A DNA stretch of 64,000 bases from Acanthochlamys bracteata (lineage: Eukaryota > Streptophyta > Magnoliopsida > Pandanales > Velloziaceae), in NCBI GenBank assembly GCA_019914995.1, contig CM034128.1, positions 10,559,501 through 10,623,500 on the forward strand. The letters run 5' to 3'. The notes beneath the pieces are model-generated. The model had not been told where the DNA came from, searched no databases, and saw only the letters and a program-made list of their open reading frames with translations. This document shows positions 50,201 through 64,000 of this stretch, one piece after another. Each line of letters starts with the position of its first letter. Positions within the stretch are counted from its first letter, which is position 1. Both the position numbers and the translations under genes were made by a program.

Positions 50201-53200
50201 CAAACAAACTTGATGCAAGAACCACTGCTACAAGCTTATAACTAAAGGAAAGAGGACAGTCACCTCCCAATCATGTGGCAGGATTATAGTTACACACCTT
50301 GGGAACACAAAATAGGTTTATAATAGTCAAGGAGCTTAAAGCCTACTGGTGTTACTGATTGTAATGATCAAAGCATAACTATGATCTCCACATAAGCAAT
50401 CTTCTTTAGAAATTCTTAAGAGAGAACCTACCTCAAAGGGTTTGCAAGCAATCTCTGTCCAATTGTCACAAAACTCGTCTCTTGATTTGACATAAACCAG
50501 GCAAGGGAAGAAACACTAGACAGGGATAAGGATAGGTCAGAGTCATATGTAAGGAAGTAATTGTTGACTGGGGAAAAAAACAGATAAATTAGCTACCTAC
50601 CTTCCTGTGAATATATGCTCCCTAACTCCAAGGATTGATGGATACCTCACACCATCATGTTTTTTCAAGAACTCTTGAAGCAAATTTCTCATTTTAAAGG
50701 CTTCCTCCAAATAATTATCCTGTAAATAAACAAATTATTAAGTGATTTTCCTAATATGATTACGGACATTGTAAGCATAATAAGCAAATAGGTTGCCTCT
50801 ACCTGGTTCATGTCAATTGTCTGTAGACCTTCACCACGAGTAAAAATTATTGCATGATTCTGATTTTCTGGCTTTCCTTCACCTAACATGGCTGGACCTG
50901 GGAGCTTTATCCGGTAAATTACCTGTAATGAGAACCAGGGAAAAAATAAGTGAAAATTTCCTTTTGGGTCAATAGTACGCGGGTGTACTTTTGCCATTCC
51001 AGTAATTGTAGTCTGTAGAAGATAGATTTAGTGACTTGCAAGTTTCACATACACCATAAAACCAAAATTTGAGCACTATATTTCTGATTCTCTTCCTACC
51101 ACTAACCCAAAAAGTACTCTTGAAGTGATCGTCAAAGAAACAAGTTGATTACAGAAAATCATTGTAGATACTTTACAAGCTATAATTATTAGTGCATGGT
51201 TGCACACTTTGCTCTTTACAATTCGTTAAATACATACACACGACCAACATTCACACTTAGACCACAAAACCAAGACTGGCTTTCAAATCATATTAGCAAG
51301 GGTATTTTGGCAAAACACATAATGAAAAGAAAAGGAAAAAAAAAAGTTAAAATGCTAAAGACAACACAACCAATTCAAAAATATTGCTAAATGTAATTGT
51401 CTTCATTCCTCCTATTGTTTCATCACTATGGAACCATAATCAATGTTTTGCTTATTTGCGTCTGAATTACATTCAGCTTGTTTTTCATGCTCTAGCTGCT
51501 ATAAGAGTATGTGCAGGCAAACCTGTGGTGCCTAGTTCGCAATAGACACAAATCTCTACCTTGGTCAATGTACAAATCTATAAAGTAAAACTACCTAAGA
51601 ACCCTGATAACCAAGTCTTTCAGTAATATTATGATAGGATTATAGATATACCTCATCAAGATTTTGCACTGCTTCACCAGGTGTATCAGTCTTAGCTAAG
51701 GCAGCCTTAACTAAAGCAGAGTAGTAAATTTTTTCGTTCTTCTTGGATCTGTCTTTGCTAGGCTCTTCAACCTCATCAATATAAGCCACACGAAGTGATG
51801 GGTACCTGCCATAGTATCAAGAGAAACTATGCAATCAACTCACACTTTACAATCAATGCCAAGGATGCACCTACTACTGCTTTCATTTAAACTTCTTGAA
51901 GATTACGTTGTCATAAGTCTTAAGACATCTTGTGCGCGAGGATCGCCTGAACGTTTATGGATGCCATACTGTTGGCAAGATACAACATAAGTGAATTTCA
52001 TATCAGCTACAGCTTGACATTGAGCCCATAGAGACCTTCCCATTTTTGAATGTTCCTCAGAAGCCAATTCTGCTGCTTTATAGCCTTCGAGTAGATCTAA
52101 AAAATATATGTACCAAAAGGTTACGTCTATTGTAGTTAACTAGCTGCAATCAGTTTACATTTAGCAAAGGACCACTTAGAGATACCTTCCTCCTTGGCCA
52201 TATCAAGGAAAGCCTGAAGTTCTAGAGCTTTACGATAATACATCATGCCCCTCACTGGTAAAATCAAAACACCTCAAACATTAAGCAAAGGAAAGCAGAT
52301 ATATTGCTCATCTTTCAGGGAATTTGAAAGGCTTGAAATGTCCTAAACATTGCTTTATAGGGAATTTGAACCTAGAAAACCTAGCAATAGGTGGCCCAAG
52401 AATGAAACGTAAATCAATACCAGTCCTAGTCAATGTCTGGCCCCTATATGATGCCCAAAGGCGCAGTTCTTCCTCCAGTTCCTCATTCCTTTTAAGTTCA
52501 TCTTCAGATTTGCAATCCACGCGTTCAAGGAAGTTGGTCCATTCATCTAAGATGAAATAGAAATTAGTACATAAAATCTGGGCTTCTCATGAATATTATT
52601 AAATGCAACTAGATCACAAACTATAAGGTCATACCTGGATAAATTTTCTGCAAGTAGAAAAGAATGGATACACCATCTTCATTCGGCTCCTCTAAATGGT
52701 GTGTTGAGAAAAGGACATCCTCCGTGTAATAGGGTGTCAAGACACTATTAAATTCCAAAAGAATTAAACTCATAACAAACACATTTGAGAACAAAGTAAA
52801 TACAACATTTGATATTCTTAAACTAAATTCAATTCAGTATGAAAATTAGATACGATCAGTGAAGGTACAAGGGATATGAAAAGCAACTAACTAGAAATGA
52901 AAAGGTAAAATCAATATTTTTACAAAACAGATGCATCAAATTGCTTCCTTGTTTATTGACTTGCCACTTTCATCACAGGAATGGCCAGTTATATTCAGTT
53001 GCCTAAAATTAAGTAAGGAGAACAAAATGATTGCAGAAGCAGTATGTTAGCCTTACGAGAATGAGAGCATGTTTCGGACTTTGGGAGCATTTGGCATGTT
53101 CATGAACAAAGAATTAGAGAAGAAAGAAATTCGCCTACGAGCTTCCAGATTAGTTGGTACGTCCATAGCTGATTCCTTAACCGTCAGTAACAAATCAAGT

Positions 53201-56200
53201 CTTTTGATCTGCAAGGGTAGTTTCCATATAGGTTTTCCAAGATTAAAGCATTGATTGAGAAGTAGTTCATGCATATTTCTTACCTTTTCTGTCCAAGCAT
53301 CAGATTCTGGTGCAGGAAATTTTATAGCTCCAGCAGGTGCAAATAACTGAACCTGCTGATCTAGAGGCACCATCCCCTCATGTTTTCCATGTGATCCTCC
53401 ATGTATAGAATCCAATAGTCTGATACATGATTAAAGCTAACATTAGTAACTAGAACATGCATTCTATTTTTGTTGCACAACTTCTACACTGATGCATGAT
53501 TTGGCTAATGCATATTAGCTGTACTAGACCTCCATCGCTCCATACTGCCAAAGTTCCTACTAAGCATAACTTATTACAAAAACTCTTACCCAGAAAACTG
53601 TTCTTCCATCATGTCCCTTGTGACTACCTCTAGCATGTCTTGGAAAAGGATAACAACTTGGTCTCGATCTTCTTGCTGGTTCTTTATCTGCAGCAAGTCA
53701 TTGCTCTATCAAGCGATCAGGAAGGCAGAATTTAGAAGCACACACAACATTACCGTGACAAACATACCAACAACTTAATCAACTTCACAAATTGGCTGTA
53801 GAGACTAGGCAGAGCACTTAGCTTCAACTCTGTTGTCAAAGTACCATTCTCAATGTGCTGATCAACTTCGGCAAATATCTGATCAATGACCCTAAAGAAC
53901 ACAATAGTCATTATCATAATATACTCATAAACAGAGCAGCTAACAAAGATTCAGAAAATAATTGTAAACTAAAGAAGCAAACCGACTTCAATTACTTACT
54001 GTTTCTCGCGATGGCCAACAACCAAATATTTTATAATATTTTTGAAGGATGAATAGCACTCTCGAACAGCACAGAACATGTAATTATCTGACAATATTCT
54101 TTTTTTAAGCTCTCGATCTTTTCCATTGCTATCTTTGGCCATGTCCATAGCTATAGGAATCTAAAAGCAATGACCCATGCATGTTAACACCAAGCACTAC
54201 AAGTTTACAAATTAAAGAAGGTCAACAAGGTAAAACCTTGCTCGCTAGTAAGAAAGGAGGCCACTGAATGAGTTCCAAATCTCTGTCTGCCCAGTATGGA
54301 ACAAGCATCAAGTCCATTTCCCTGTTGCAGAAGACGGTAAGAACACAAAATCCAATTAAACACCTTAGCCAATTATAAAGTAATACCTGTTGCTGATCAA
54401 ATCTTCTTCCCGGAAACTAGTGACTATTTTATTCCACAATTGAGCAAATTTTGCTGCTTCTTTTTCTTTGTTACTATCTGGTCTCTGAAAAATCCAGTAG
54501 TCTATATGTGAACTACACATGTATTGGCTCAATTCATACAGACTACAGAAGATACCTGAATGTCAAAGATAGTAAATGGAGGCAGTTTAAAAACCCTTCA
54601 AAAACAAAAGTCAAACCTCAGGAACTTTGCTTGATAGTGTAGCTTTCAACCCTTTCCTTCTTTCAGGCTTCTCCACTGGGATCAGGCGAGCATTAAATGC
54701 ACCAGGTAATGACTGGAACCTAGATCTTAGCATACCCAAAGTTCGAATCTGTTTACACAGAGGAACGAAAGAAAATAGTATCATCAAGTTCACAATGTAT
54801 TCTTTTCAGATGACAAACATTTCTTAATTGCAGCTTAATGGATAATATCGTTTTCAGCCTCCCATGAATGAAGAGGTACACAGTCATCAATAGGAACTAG
54901 TAAACAATTAAGGAATACACGCACGTAAAGAAATATGGTACAGTGAGAAAATGAACACATGAGTATAAGTGCAATAAAGTGGATATTGTTATTCAAGCTA
55001 CTTTAAATGCAAGAAAAGTAGAGGAATCAACAGCCTAAGACCAGCGGTTGAAGGAAGAATAAGTGTCAAAAGTTGCAGCACCAACCTCTCCAAGACGTCG
55101 ACAAGCCCCATATATGCCACCAACTAATGTAGAGAAAATGGCATACCATATCTGGGTATCCATAAAATACACCTGAAGATATGGAACAAATAGGAAGAAT
55201 GAATGCGTCTAAACTCCAAACTTTCTAATTATCAATACTATCTATAAAATCCATAAGAGAAAAGAGACATACAAGAATAATCGGAGCCCAAAGTGCAATT
55301 ACAACTCCAAGGTTATTTTTAGCTGCAAAAAGCAGGGCAATAATGAATACTATCCAGCGTAAATGTAACAGAAAGTTCTTTTTTGCTCTATACCTTGTGG
55401 GAAAAATTCATGCCATTGGTAAGCTGTTATAGGGTCCTCCATTATATCCTTTGTTGGTTGAATCAGGGGCCTAATCTGCGACAAGCATGATAATGAGCAA
55501 TACTCGAGTGACCATTCAAAATTACACTGACCGAAACTTGCATAGTTTCATTTAACTGATATATTAACCACACAGAATGAAGGGCACATGCATGTCAAAG
55601 TTATGCAATTTCTAAATTTTCATTTAATCTGTAAGAAGCAATACTATTACTAAGAATTACAGAGGAAAATAATTGATTAAGTAAACAGGTTTGTAATACA
55701 TAATTTTCATACTCCATTCAACTTGCATTGTGACGCTTCCTTTTACACTTAGATGTCCAACGATCTTTAATGACCATACATGATGTAACTCAATAGGAAT
55801 ACAGGGGATTCAGAGGCAGCCAAATCAAAAGACAGCACAACTTCTAGTGTACAAGACCTTAAAGGTGCATCCCCTGCCAAGATGCAGCTAAATAGTTTCC
55901 CACTAGCTGGTCCAGGACCAAAGATCTCAGATTAAGAGGCTCTGAAGGGTCATGACACAGTCCTCATCAACCATGCAGAAGCAAAAAAGGAGCTCCAATC
56001 TCCTCTAAATAGCAGTTCTAATATACAGGTTCTAATTATTCTAGCATTACAACTGATATTAACTATATAGGGATTAGCAAGATGCCCTAATTTCCAATAA
56101 TTTTCATGTTATCCTTTGATTGAGAAACATTCATTTCTGGAAGAATATATGAAAGAGAGTTAGCTTCAATACCTCAATGTAGAAACTAAATGTCAATTTT

Positions 56201-59200
56201 GTGACAAGAAGAAGCACCCAAAAGATTGTGTACCTGACAATTTCCACAAGTTCAAGAGTCGAGGAATCGTAAAACAACAATAACATCTAACTGCAGCTAA
56301 TACATACAAATATGGAGAGAAAGGGAATTCTCATCATACTTGAAAAGTGACCACGCGCTTTCATGCATTCCCCTTCCAACATAAAGGCGAGGCTGCAATT
56401 AAAATGCCAACTTAAGATTAGAACATACATGGCAATTTAAACATCACATGAATGCTTTTCATAGTAATTTTTACATGATTCTTTAGAGCATGATATTTAA
56501 GGGAGTACCTGAGACCACCACATAATTAGCATTATGATTTTGTAATTTGATCTTTCAAGAAACCGTCTTAGGAATGGGAAAAGAAAGAGCACAGCAGCAA
56601 GCATATTCGGTGACAAGTATATTGCTACTGCCATAATGTACAACGATGGCTTGTTCTGACCATTCCCAATCCAACCTTTAATGGTCTTTGCTAAGCCAAT
56701 GGGGTTGTCAGAAGTATAAGCATACGTTACTGGTAATACTACAACCCAGGTAACAGCAGACACAACCTTCAGAATGTATCTTACTTTAACTGAAAGGGCC
56801 ATACTCCTCCTTGCTTTCCAACTCATAACTACATCAAGCACAGCTGCAAAAAGGAAAAATGTAAGCATGATTTGCTTAAAACATCAGATAAAGCTGCAAA
56901 GAAGTATAAACTATGATTCTGATTTAATTCAAGAAGAATGGTGTAAGTAGCTCCCATCTCTTATTTACAATATTTTTCCTAATAGCAGCTTGTATATGCA
57001 TCTGTTTTAGAAGTTATCCTATACATCAGCAGTGAAATGGAAACCATATTCATTGACATAGTGTGCAAGATGAAAGACAGGAGAAGGCTTGTATATCTTC
57101 ATTTGTCCGATAGCAGCAACTTCAGTAACAAATCAACTCACATGACCACGGTGCACTATAATGGCCTTTGTATAGACGCATAGTAATGATCCTTATTTAG
57201 ATTGTAAACCTCTTTGCATACACCCGAAAAGCTTCTCTATGTCTCTCCTATACAGTTCCTTGAAAGCTGCTAAATTCATTGAGCTAAAAACGGACGCTTC
57301 GATATATATATTTGAAAGCTTAATTCATTGAGCGCAAAAGTATTTGATAAGGTCTAGATGAAAAGGTTAGTTTAGATAATCATGAAAATGATGCTTATCC
57401 TAAAAAAGTTTAGTCTATAAAAGATGTATCCTAAATGCTAACTACACATCTGATCGTGGTAGTGGTTTTGAGTGCACAAACTAGCACCACTACGAAATTA
57501 AGAAGCTTATTTAAAGCAAGCATTCTTTTCTCCATCAGTAGCATTCACAGTTTTGTCTCTAACCAGCGACAATTAGAACAAGTAACAACCACTTACAGAA
57601 CTACTTAAGGTATTTGTTATTTAGCTAAAGCACCGTGAGGCACATATGTCAAAACAAAATGTAAAAAATAGAATGACAAGTCAACTTGTGCTACCATACC
57701 TTGTCCTAGCTTCAGAATTGCTGCCGTTATAAATATGCTCAAGACCTTCTTGAACACTCCACTATCAAAGATGTCACTTGGAGAACCTCCATTCCAAGCA
57801 ATAATTATCATTGCCTAACGAGAGAAGAATTTTGTTTAACTCAAAAGCTAAAACGAACTGTGCTAAGACTCAAGAGAGAAAACTACAACCAAAATGTGCA
57901 TTTACCTGCAAGGATAAGATAAAAAAGCTCCACATCCTATCGAAACTACGAAAAACATGCCAAAATGAACGTATCTCAATAAAATTGATCTTTCCAATCC
58001 ATCGAACTCCAGTAACCGGTTTGTTCTCCTGAAAATTATGGTAACACAACAATAATAACAATAACAACTTGTGCAATAATTATCCAGTCTAGGACAAATG
58101 AAACAACTTGTATACATATCAAATGGTATGACAAAGTTAACAATTCTAAGATGTGAACTTTAGAACCAACAGCGAGGCATCTAGTAATAAAATTGCATAC
58201 AGAAACAATGTCTTTATAGGAAACGGATATACAACGTTTTTTCAATCAACCAAGTTAGCATATAGCTTATAAAAGACAAAATAGCTCCAACATATGTGAC
58301 TCAAAAAGGAAAGTGGCAAAGTTGAGAGTCAAAGCTGTGTGGTGCTCCATGGTTTTGATACCAACGAAAACCTAGTCAAACTGGAATTGAGAATTTTGAA
58401 AGCTGCTTCAACCACAAAAGATTGCATTCTTGAAGTTGCAGTAGCAATGCTGCATATTCTAAAAGCAATGCAATATGCATGAATATTTCATGCATCTCAA
58501 AAGCACGCAAGCAGGGCATAGCTTTGCCGATTAGGTAATCCAAACTTCAAGGACAGGAAAAGCCCATCCGTGACATTTTACGGAGCTGTTACTATGTTCT
58601 GATAGCGTGGGACATAACATCAGGTCACAAAACGCAACAGATTTTTTGATAAAGTTGGAAAACAAAAGAACCAAGTCAATCCTGCAACCGCAAAATGTTG
58701 TAAAGAATCGAATACCACCAGAGGAATTCTAACACAACCTCTACAAGTCAATGTTTTTTGTTTTTAATGTTTGTATAATGGCAAAGCATTAGTATGTTCA
58801 TTCTATCATTTGCTATGTCTGATACTATAATAAAGCATCAAATGGCAAAGCATTACTAGCCTTCACATTCTCTTGCTTCATTCAGTCAATTATCAAATAC
58901 TATTCAACTGTCTAAACTTACTTTAAGCTCCAACTTGGATACGTATGTATTCAGGGGACATAGCTAATGAAGTCAGGTTGCTGAAATTTCAATCTAGGGC
59001 TTACAGTTTGTGACTTATGAGAAGTAAACAGCTCAAAGTGATGAAAATCAATTGCAAACATGGACAAAAGTAAGATAAAAGGTATTCAAGATGAAGTGCC
59101 AAAACACAATGCTCCAGATGTTCAGACAATTTGTAGAGGCAATGCAGAATCAATAAGTTTAAATTAAATAATGAATCAATCAGATAGACTTCAGCAGCTT

Positions 59201-62200
59201 ACTCCATTTTTTTCATGGTGAAGAGAACTTGGATGTTGACAAAAGAAATCTGCATCAGCCCTCATTGGCCAACCCAACCGAAAGCAGTCAACTGACCTAA
59301 GATGGGATGGAACCAATGCTATCTCAACACCAAAAGTGAGCCAATACAGAGTTTTAAGACAAAAACAATTTATTTCCATTACCAAAAGTACTCGTTCAAA
59401 TCATCGTAGTTCCTCCATTGTGAATGCTTTGCCTTTTCTCTCTTGCTTCTTTCAGCTTCCTATCACAACAACCAAACAGAATTACTGAATACCAAAATAA
59501 ATTCGACATTCTCATAAGGACTTAGAAATCAATTGGTACCCATGCAATTGTCTGGTATATTGGAGTAACAACTTTTCTTAGAAAAGCTTCTTCTTCCCCA
59601 CCATAGGCAGGCTTTATATTCTCACCAGTCATGGGGCTGACATTTCCAGCAAGCATACCATGGAGTTCAAATGCCATCTGGTAATTGAGCAGATAAAACA
59701 AGAGAACAGATCAATAACTCGAGTCTGAGATATGAATGATCATGATGTCATACTAATTTAAATTTTAAGGAAAAAGGTGTATACCAGTGTGTTACAGACT
59801 ACTATTTGACAAAATTGAAGTTTTTGAAAGAAAGAAACTACAAGTGAAAACCTATCAAAAAGGAGGAAAGTAATAATAAACTTTACATGTAGTACTAAAT
59901 AGCTAAATTACCTACACATGTAAGAAAGCTTAGCATGTGCAAAAATATAAGAAAATTATTTGAGCACTGAATAAGTATGATTCAGAGGAAGAAACTACCT
60001 ACATATGTAAAGTTTCTCAAAGAACGTAACAAGCAATGAATTTTTTTAAAAAGGATCAATGATTCAACTAGTGCAGCAACCAAGTCATGAAGCTGCTCTA
60101 ACGACAAAAAAAAAATTTGTGACGTCTTAATTTCAAGAAGGCGTTTGTAGCTTGACACAGCCACAATAAGTGAATCTACTCAAGTCAACTTTTCATGAGA
60201 CTACAATGCCTTTTCAGGTTCTCAGCTATCACCAAACAGTTATTCGAAAGTTGATACTTATAACGATTCAATTAGTCTCATTACCAAATTAATCAGCTAG
60301 TTATGTAGGCAGCTTGTACAAGCACAAACCTACTAAATACAAGACGGGCTCCTAAACTATGTCAAATACTGCCAGTGATCCAACTGAGATATTTCAATAA
60401 TACAAGCACATCTCAAAAAGGCAAGAATGAAGGTGTCAAAGGCTGAGAAATACATGATGATAGATGTAACAGAGACATTCCGGCATGAACCGCAAGTTTG
60501 CAGCTTCACCCCAAATAAGAAGGTAGAGACCCATATACAGGAGCTTCCGCTGTTGAACTTCTTGCTGAATGGTAGGCAACCTAAAATTTTGCACAACACA
60601 ACTATTATTATGGAAACTTCCAAGGTATATCAGCTTCAGGATAAGTTGCAACTTAGTATGCATTATGCAGTAAATTGAATACAAGTACCTGACGGTAACT
60701 TTATTAAGGGCCTTTGTGATCCTTAATTCCTTAGATGACCCAAACAAAACTCAAAACAGACTGCAACTTTTCTCTACAAGTGGATTAAGACAAATAGAAG
60801 AACAAGACCATAAACAAGTAAAGTATGCAGACCTAGTATGTCCATAGGGGCACCCTTAATGTCACTCTACAACAAACTTGTTTTGATTATTTATCATCCA
60901 TGAATGCTTTGGTTGTACAGGTTTAGAATGTACATCACCAGAATACAAAAGCAAGCATCCTTACCATAGACTACTTTTACGGTCCAAGTACTTGCACCAT
61001 TTCTTGTAGTTCTTGAATAATTTCTTCATGACGTCATTTAGAGCTCGTTCATCAAGCTGAAGCATGCAAAATTGCAATGCTATGTTACGGGAAAGGATCT
61101 TAGTGACATTGTCAGAGATTTAAAGAAAAGGGGGAAAAAAAAAAGCAGGGGGGGAGGGGGGAGAACAACCTTCGGTTGCTGGTCAGGCTTTGGAATCTGC
61201 CGTATATGGACATTTGCAAGTAGCAAAATCAGATGTTCCCTTTGATTGGCTACATTGTCCTTCTGCAAATCTCATTTTTTGTGAATTCAGACATGACTAT
61301 ATGGGAAATTTACACTTAACAATTATACTATAAAACCATTCTGTGGCAACTATTACAAGCAGTAGAGCAAAAGTTCTAGTTCTTACCTGAAAACCAAACA
61401 TTGCTTGAAGCCAATCAAGAAGGTCCTCATTAACTATCTTCTTGTGATCCTTAGGCCACGGTAATCCCCGAGTATTACGAAGTGCAAGGACAGCAGCTTG
61501 AATCTATAGATAGTAATAAAAGGTGTCATAACCAACTTAAATTTGTGAGACTTTGAGATAAAGATGTTACCTCAGGGTACAGCATGATAGCCTGATTTGC
61601 ACTGTCAGGGTCAAGAGGGAGAATATTGTAAGGCACATATATCTTAGTTTTCTCCTCAACCTTATTATGAGTTTCCAATATCTATACAAAAGCCAGACAC
61701 CCATAGTAAGAATAGCAGCTTAGAATCATAAAAGCATTATCACAATTGACACAAGTCTTTCAATAAAATAATGTAGAAAAAACAGCGACTTGGACCAGGC
61801 ATAGCCCGCTATGGCATGTACCTCATGATCAACTTCAAGAGACTGTGTTTGATTGACGGCTTTCAAGACTTCAAATAAGACAGCAGCAGTTTGGTATGCT
61901 TTAGTAAGTTTAGCACTACACAAAGTTTACAATTAAACTCGATACAGATTTATACATTACTTTGATTAGCATGAACAACTATTAGTAGATTCAAAACACG
62001 AATTTTGCATGAATTTAAGTTCTTACCGATCAGCTTTATCAGCAGCATTTTGAAGCGCTTGGATATATTTCTTATAGTAGTGCTGATAAAATCTTTGCAT
62101 TTCTCGGGCATCACTTTTTTGGACCCTTCCCATTAGAGTAGGATCATTTTCCTTCAAGAGAAACAAACTAGTGAATATGTAATAGAGGAGAGAAATAAAT

Positions 62201-63048
62201 AAACAACAGATGGCAACAATGAATATCTTCAGATGAACTTTAATTTATTATGGACATCGAGGTCCAATAAGCTGAGATAAGGAAAAAGGAAAAATTGTAG
62301 CAATAAACTCCTAACTGAAGCTTTCTAATAAGCTTAACTCTAGCTTATTAAAAGGATTTTTTTCGAATAAGCTACCGCCTATATCCCCTTTGTTAATCTT
62401 ACCAAATTGCAGTTACATATACAAGTATCATGCATATTACAGCATGTGTATAAACTACCAGAAATAGCACATAACTAATTAATAGCTAATATGCTAAGTA
62501 TTGTGAGGATTAACTTAGTCAAAATCAATGTAATGCAATGTCAGATCAATTAATTTTACATCCCATAATAACTTGATAAAATTTTTTATAAAGGCTACGT
62601 GCAATTTTTGTGCTAATATAATTATTCAAAATCCAAAGAATTTCTAATGATAGTGTACATCCAACTGCCAAAAGAATATTTCAAAAATAGATTATAAATG
62701 TCTGCTGCTAGCACTCTTAAGTTTATCATACGATCTATTAAACTCGCAGCAATATAAATATACCTCAATCAATTTTTGAATATCTATAGTTCTGAATGTA
62801 ACAAAAGTACTGAAATTTTTATTAACTCCGGTAAGTAATTAGCAAGTGGCAGGATTATGCTTGCAGATCCAGCAAATTTGTATTAAAAACTAAATTTTAG
62901 CACTTTCTGCTTAAACTGTTAAAGATGTATTACATATCTGGGCATACCCTTTCGAGTCTTTGCAGAAGTGCGGTTTTAAACTGGCGAACCCCACGTCCAT
63001 TTGAAGCCGGATCTAGGCGATGGGCTTTTTCAAAGGCATAGAAACGGC
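47253..63048 (-). CDS. CALS: Callose synthase (glucan synthase-like), CALS1/2/3 type, lacking only its first coding exon
   Basis: 1,3-beta-glucan synthase (family GT48) of the plasma membrane, making callose at cell plates, plasmodesmata or wounds from UDP-glucose. Forty-one exons, the first 63048-62948 (starts inside the Cys codon before RFYAFEKAH), the largest 48907-48110, the last 47501-47253; all GT-AG and in phase, 1885 residues. The family is ~1950, so about 65 N-terminal residues lie past the right edge. Seen: Vta1/callose-synthase N-domain ([14 protein letters not shown] [13 protein letters not shown]), an FKS1 domain ([20 protein letters not shown]), a first group of membrane spans (E13-E19), a cytosolic catalytic loop ([40 protein letters not shown]) and a second group of spans ending [12 protein letters not shown]. 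The C-terminus fits CALS1/2/3. Intact. Confidence 0.96.
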
Positions 63049-64000
63049 CTGCTCCACCAAGAACATGATCAACAAAAGGCGATAAAATAACAGAGACAAG
63101 GTGATCAGGAGTCAAAAATTATTTACAAAAAACTGACAGCCGTGGCCCATAGTATGGACTGCAGCATTCACTTCAGCAGCAAGTGCCATCAAAACAATAA
63201 CTAAATGAGTATATATTTTATCACTTCATAAAGTTCCAAAAAACCTATCCCATATCATATATCTTAGTACTATCCTCAACATTAATCATCAAGAGACAAC
63301 TATAGCATTGGTCATGCAGTTCTTCTCTACAGAGGTTCTGCTATCTCAACTATGACCATCGATGATTAGTTATAGTCACAATACCAAAAAGAACACAGCA
63401 TAAATAGCTCAACTGGTTCCAATCAGGCTGTTCAGGAATTGACCTGGATAGATTAAGTTTTGAAATGTTTTTGAATACAAAATTGCTCTCAATAATGGCT
63501 GATCTACATTTAATCAAAATATTTTAAAATTAAATATTAAAAAAGTAAATTTCTATATTAAAAAAAAAAAGCAGCCAATCTAAGGTGCACTGACTATAAT
63601 TCTATATTGCCTTAACTACTTGACTATGATGGGAATAAGGTTCACATTTCCACTATTATGAACAACACTCATAACATTGTAATTCAGAAATTAATATCAT
63701 CCTTCCAGCTACCGAGACTAGAACCTTCCCTTACGTGTCAGTCTTAGACCTTCCTCCTTTACTTTTGCCCTTCAAGTATGTTGAGTGTCACAGAACCTTC
63801 CATTTCCCAAAAGATCAAGGCCTTATCAATAGAGATGTTTACCACCACAACTACGTTGGTTCATTGTCGATTAAACTGTTCACGAATACCAAGTATGCCG
63901 ATGAGTCAATTGAGTAATTCGCTGAAAATTACTCTTAAACACACTACTCAATGAAGTTAGATCAGATGCTTGCCCAACAGGGAGTACCTCCATTAAATCC
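63049..64000. other. Intron 1 region of callose synthase
   Basis: Between the first visible exon and the window edge I see no exon carrying the family N-terminus (SSLVEIAPILRVANEVE type). The DNA is AT-rich non-coding and is best read as part of the first intron. Confidence 0.6.

Overview
The window is nuclear DNA of a flowering plant, most likely a eudicot. The genes carry many small spliced exons in AT-rich non-coding DNA, and the proteins are plant-type: a TPLATE-complex EH protein, trichome birefringence-like protein, ALIS, REVEILLE, PPR, callose synthase and plant histone H4. There are no operons, phage or bacterial features. Exon models were read by eye from splice sites, reading phase and family similarity. 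Phases were checked to close for every multi-exon gene; no transcript data were available.

Layout. 1-2846 (+): 3' end of an EH-domain endocytosis gene. 3550-3970 (+): a tentative three-exon small gene. 4514-8772 (+): complete GnT-I with 18 exons, including one U12-type AT-AC intron and two GC-AG introns. 10512-12050 (+): wrecked remnant of the ARM half of a PUB43/44-type U-box E3. 12488-15078 (-): TBL13-type O-acetyltransferase. 15477-16722: copy A of a duplicated promoter/leader. 16840-20036 (+): ALIS flippase beta subunit. 20787-21098 (-): histone H4. 21108-22337: copy B of the same promoter/leader. 22483-25089 (+): UFD1. 26986-28434 (+): intronless PPR protein. 29080-29740 (-): unidentified gene remnant. 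30145-32500 (-): REVEILLE-type MYB. 35118-37334 (-): MTPC2-like zinc transporter pseudogene. 37980-41190 (-): NUDT23. 41533-43140 (+): 5' half of a quinolinate phosphoribosyltransferase pseudogene. 44653-45759 (+): intronless coiled-coil protein resembling PRLI-interacting factor A. 47253-63048 (-): callose synthase of the CALS1/2/3 type, 41 exons, with only the first coding exon beyond the right edge.

The genes do not form one pathway. Themes are secretory-pathway and cell-surface biology (EH protein, GnT-I, TBL, ALIS, callose synthase), proteostasis (UFD1, the dead U-box gene), chromatin and clock (H4, REVEILLE) and cofactor metabolism (NUDT23, the dead QPT).

The most unusual structural feature is a ~1.24-kb duplicated block. 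It carries the histone H4 promoter and, on the opposite strand, a leader exon plus the donor of a leader intron. One copy lies between H4 and UFD1. The other lies in front of ALIS, an unrelated gene, and has no H4 gene. Three truncated pseudogenes among intact single-copy genes fit gene loss after a large-scale duplication. No wholly new biological system was found.
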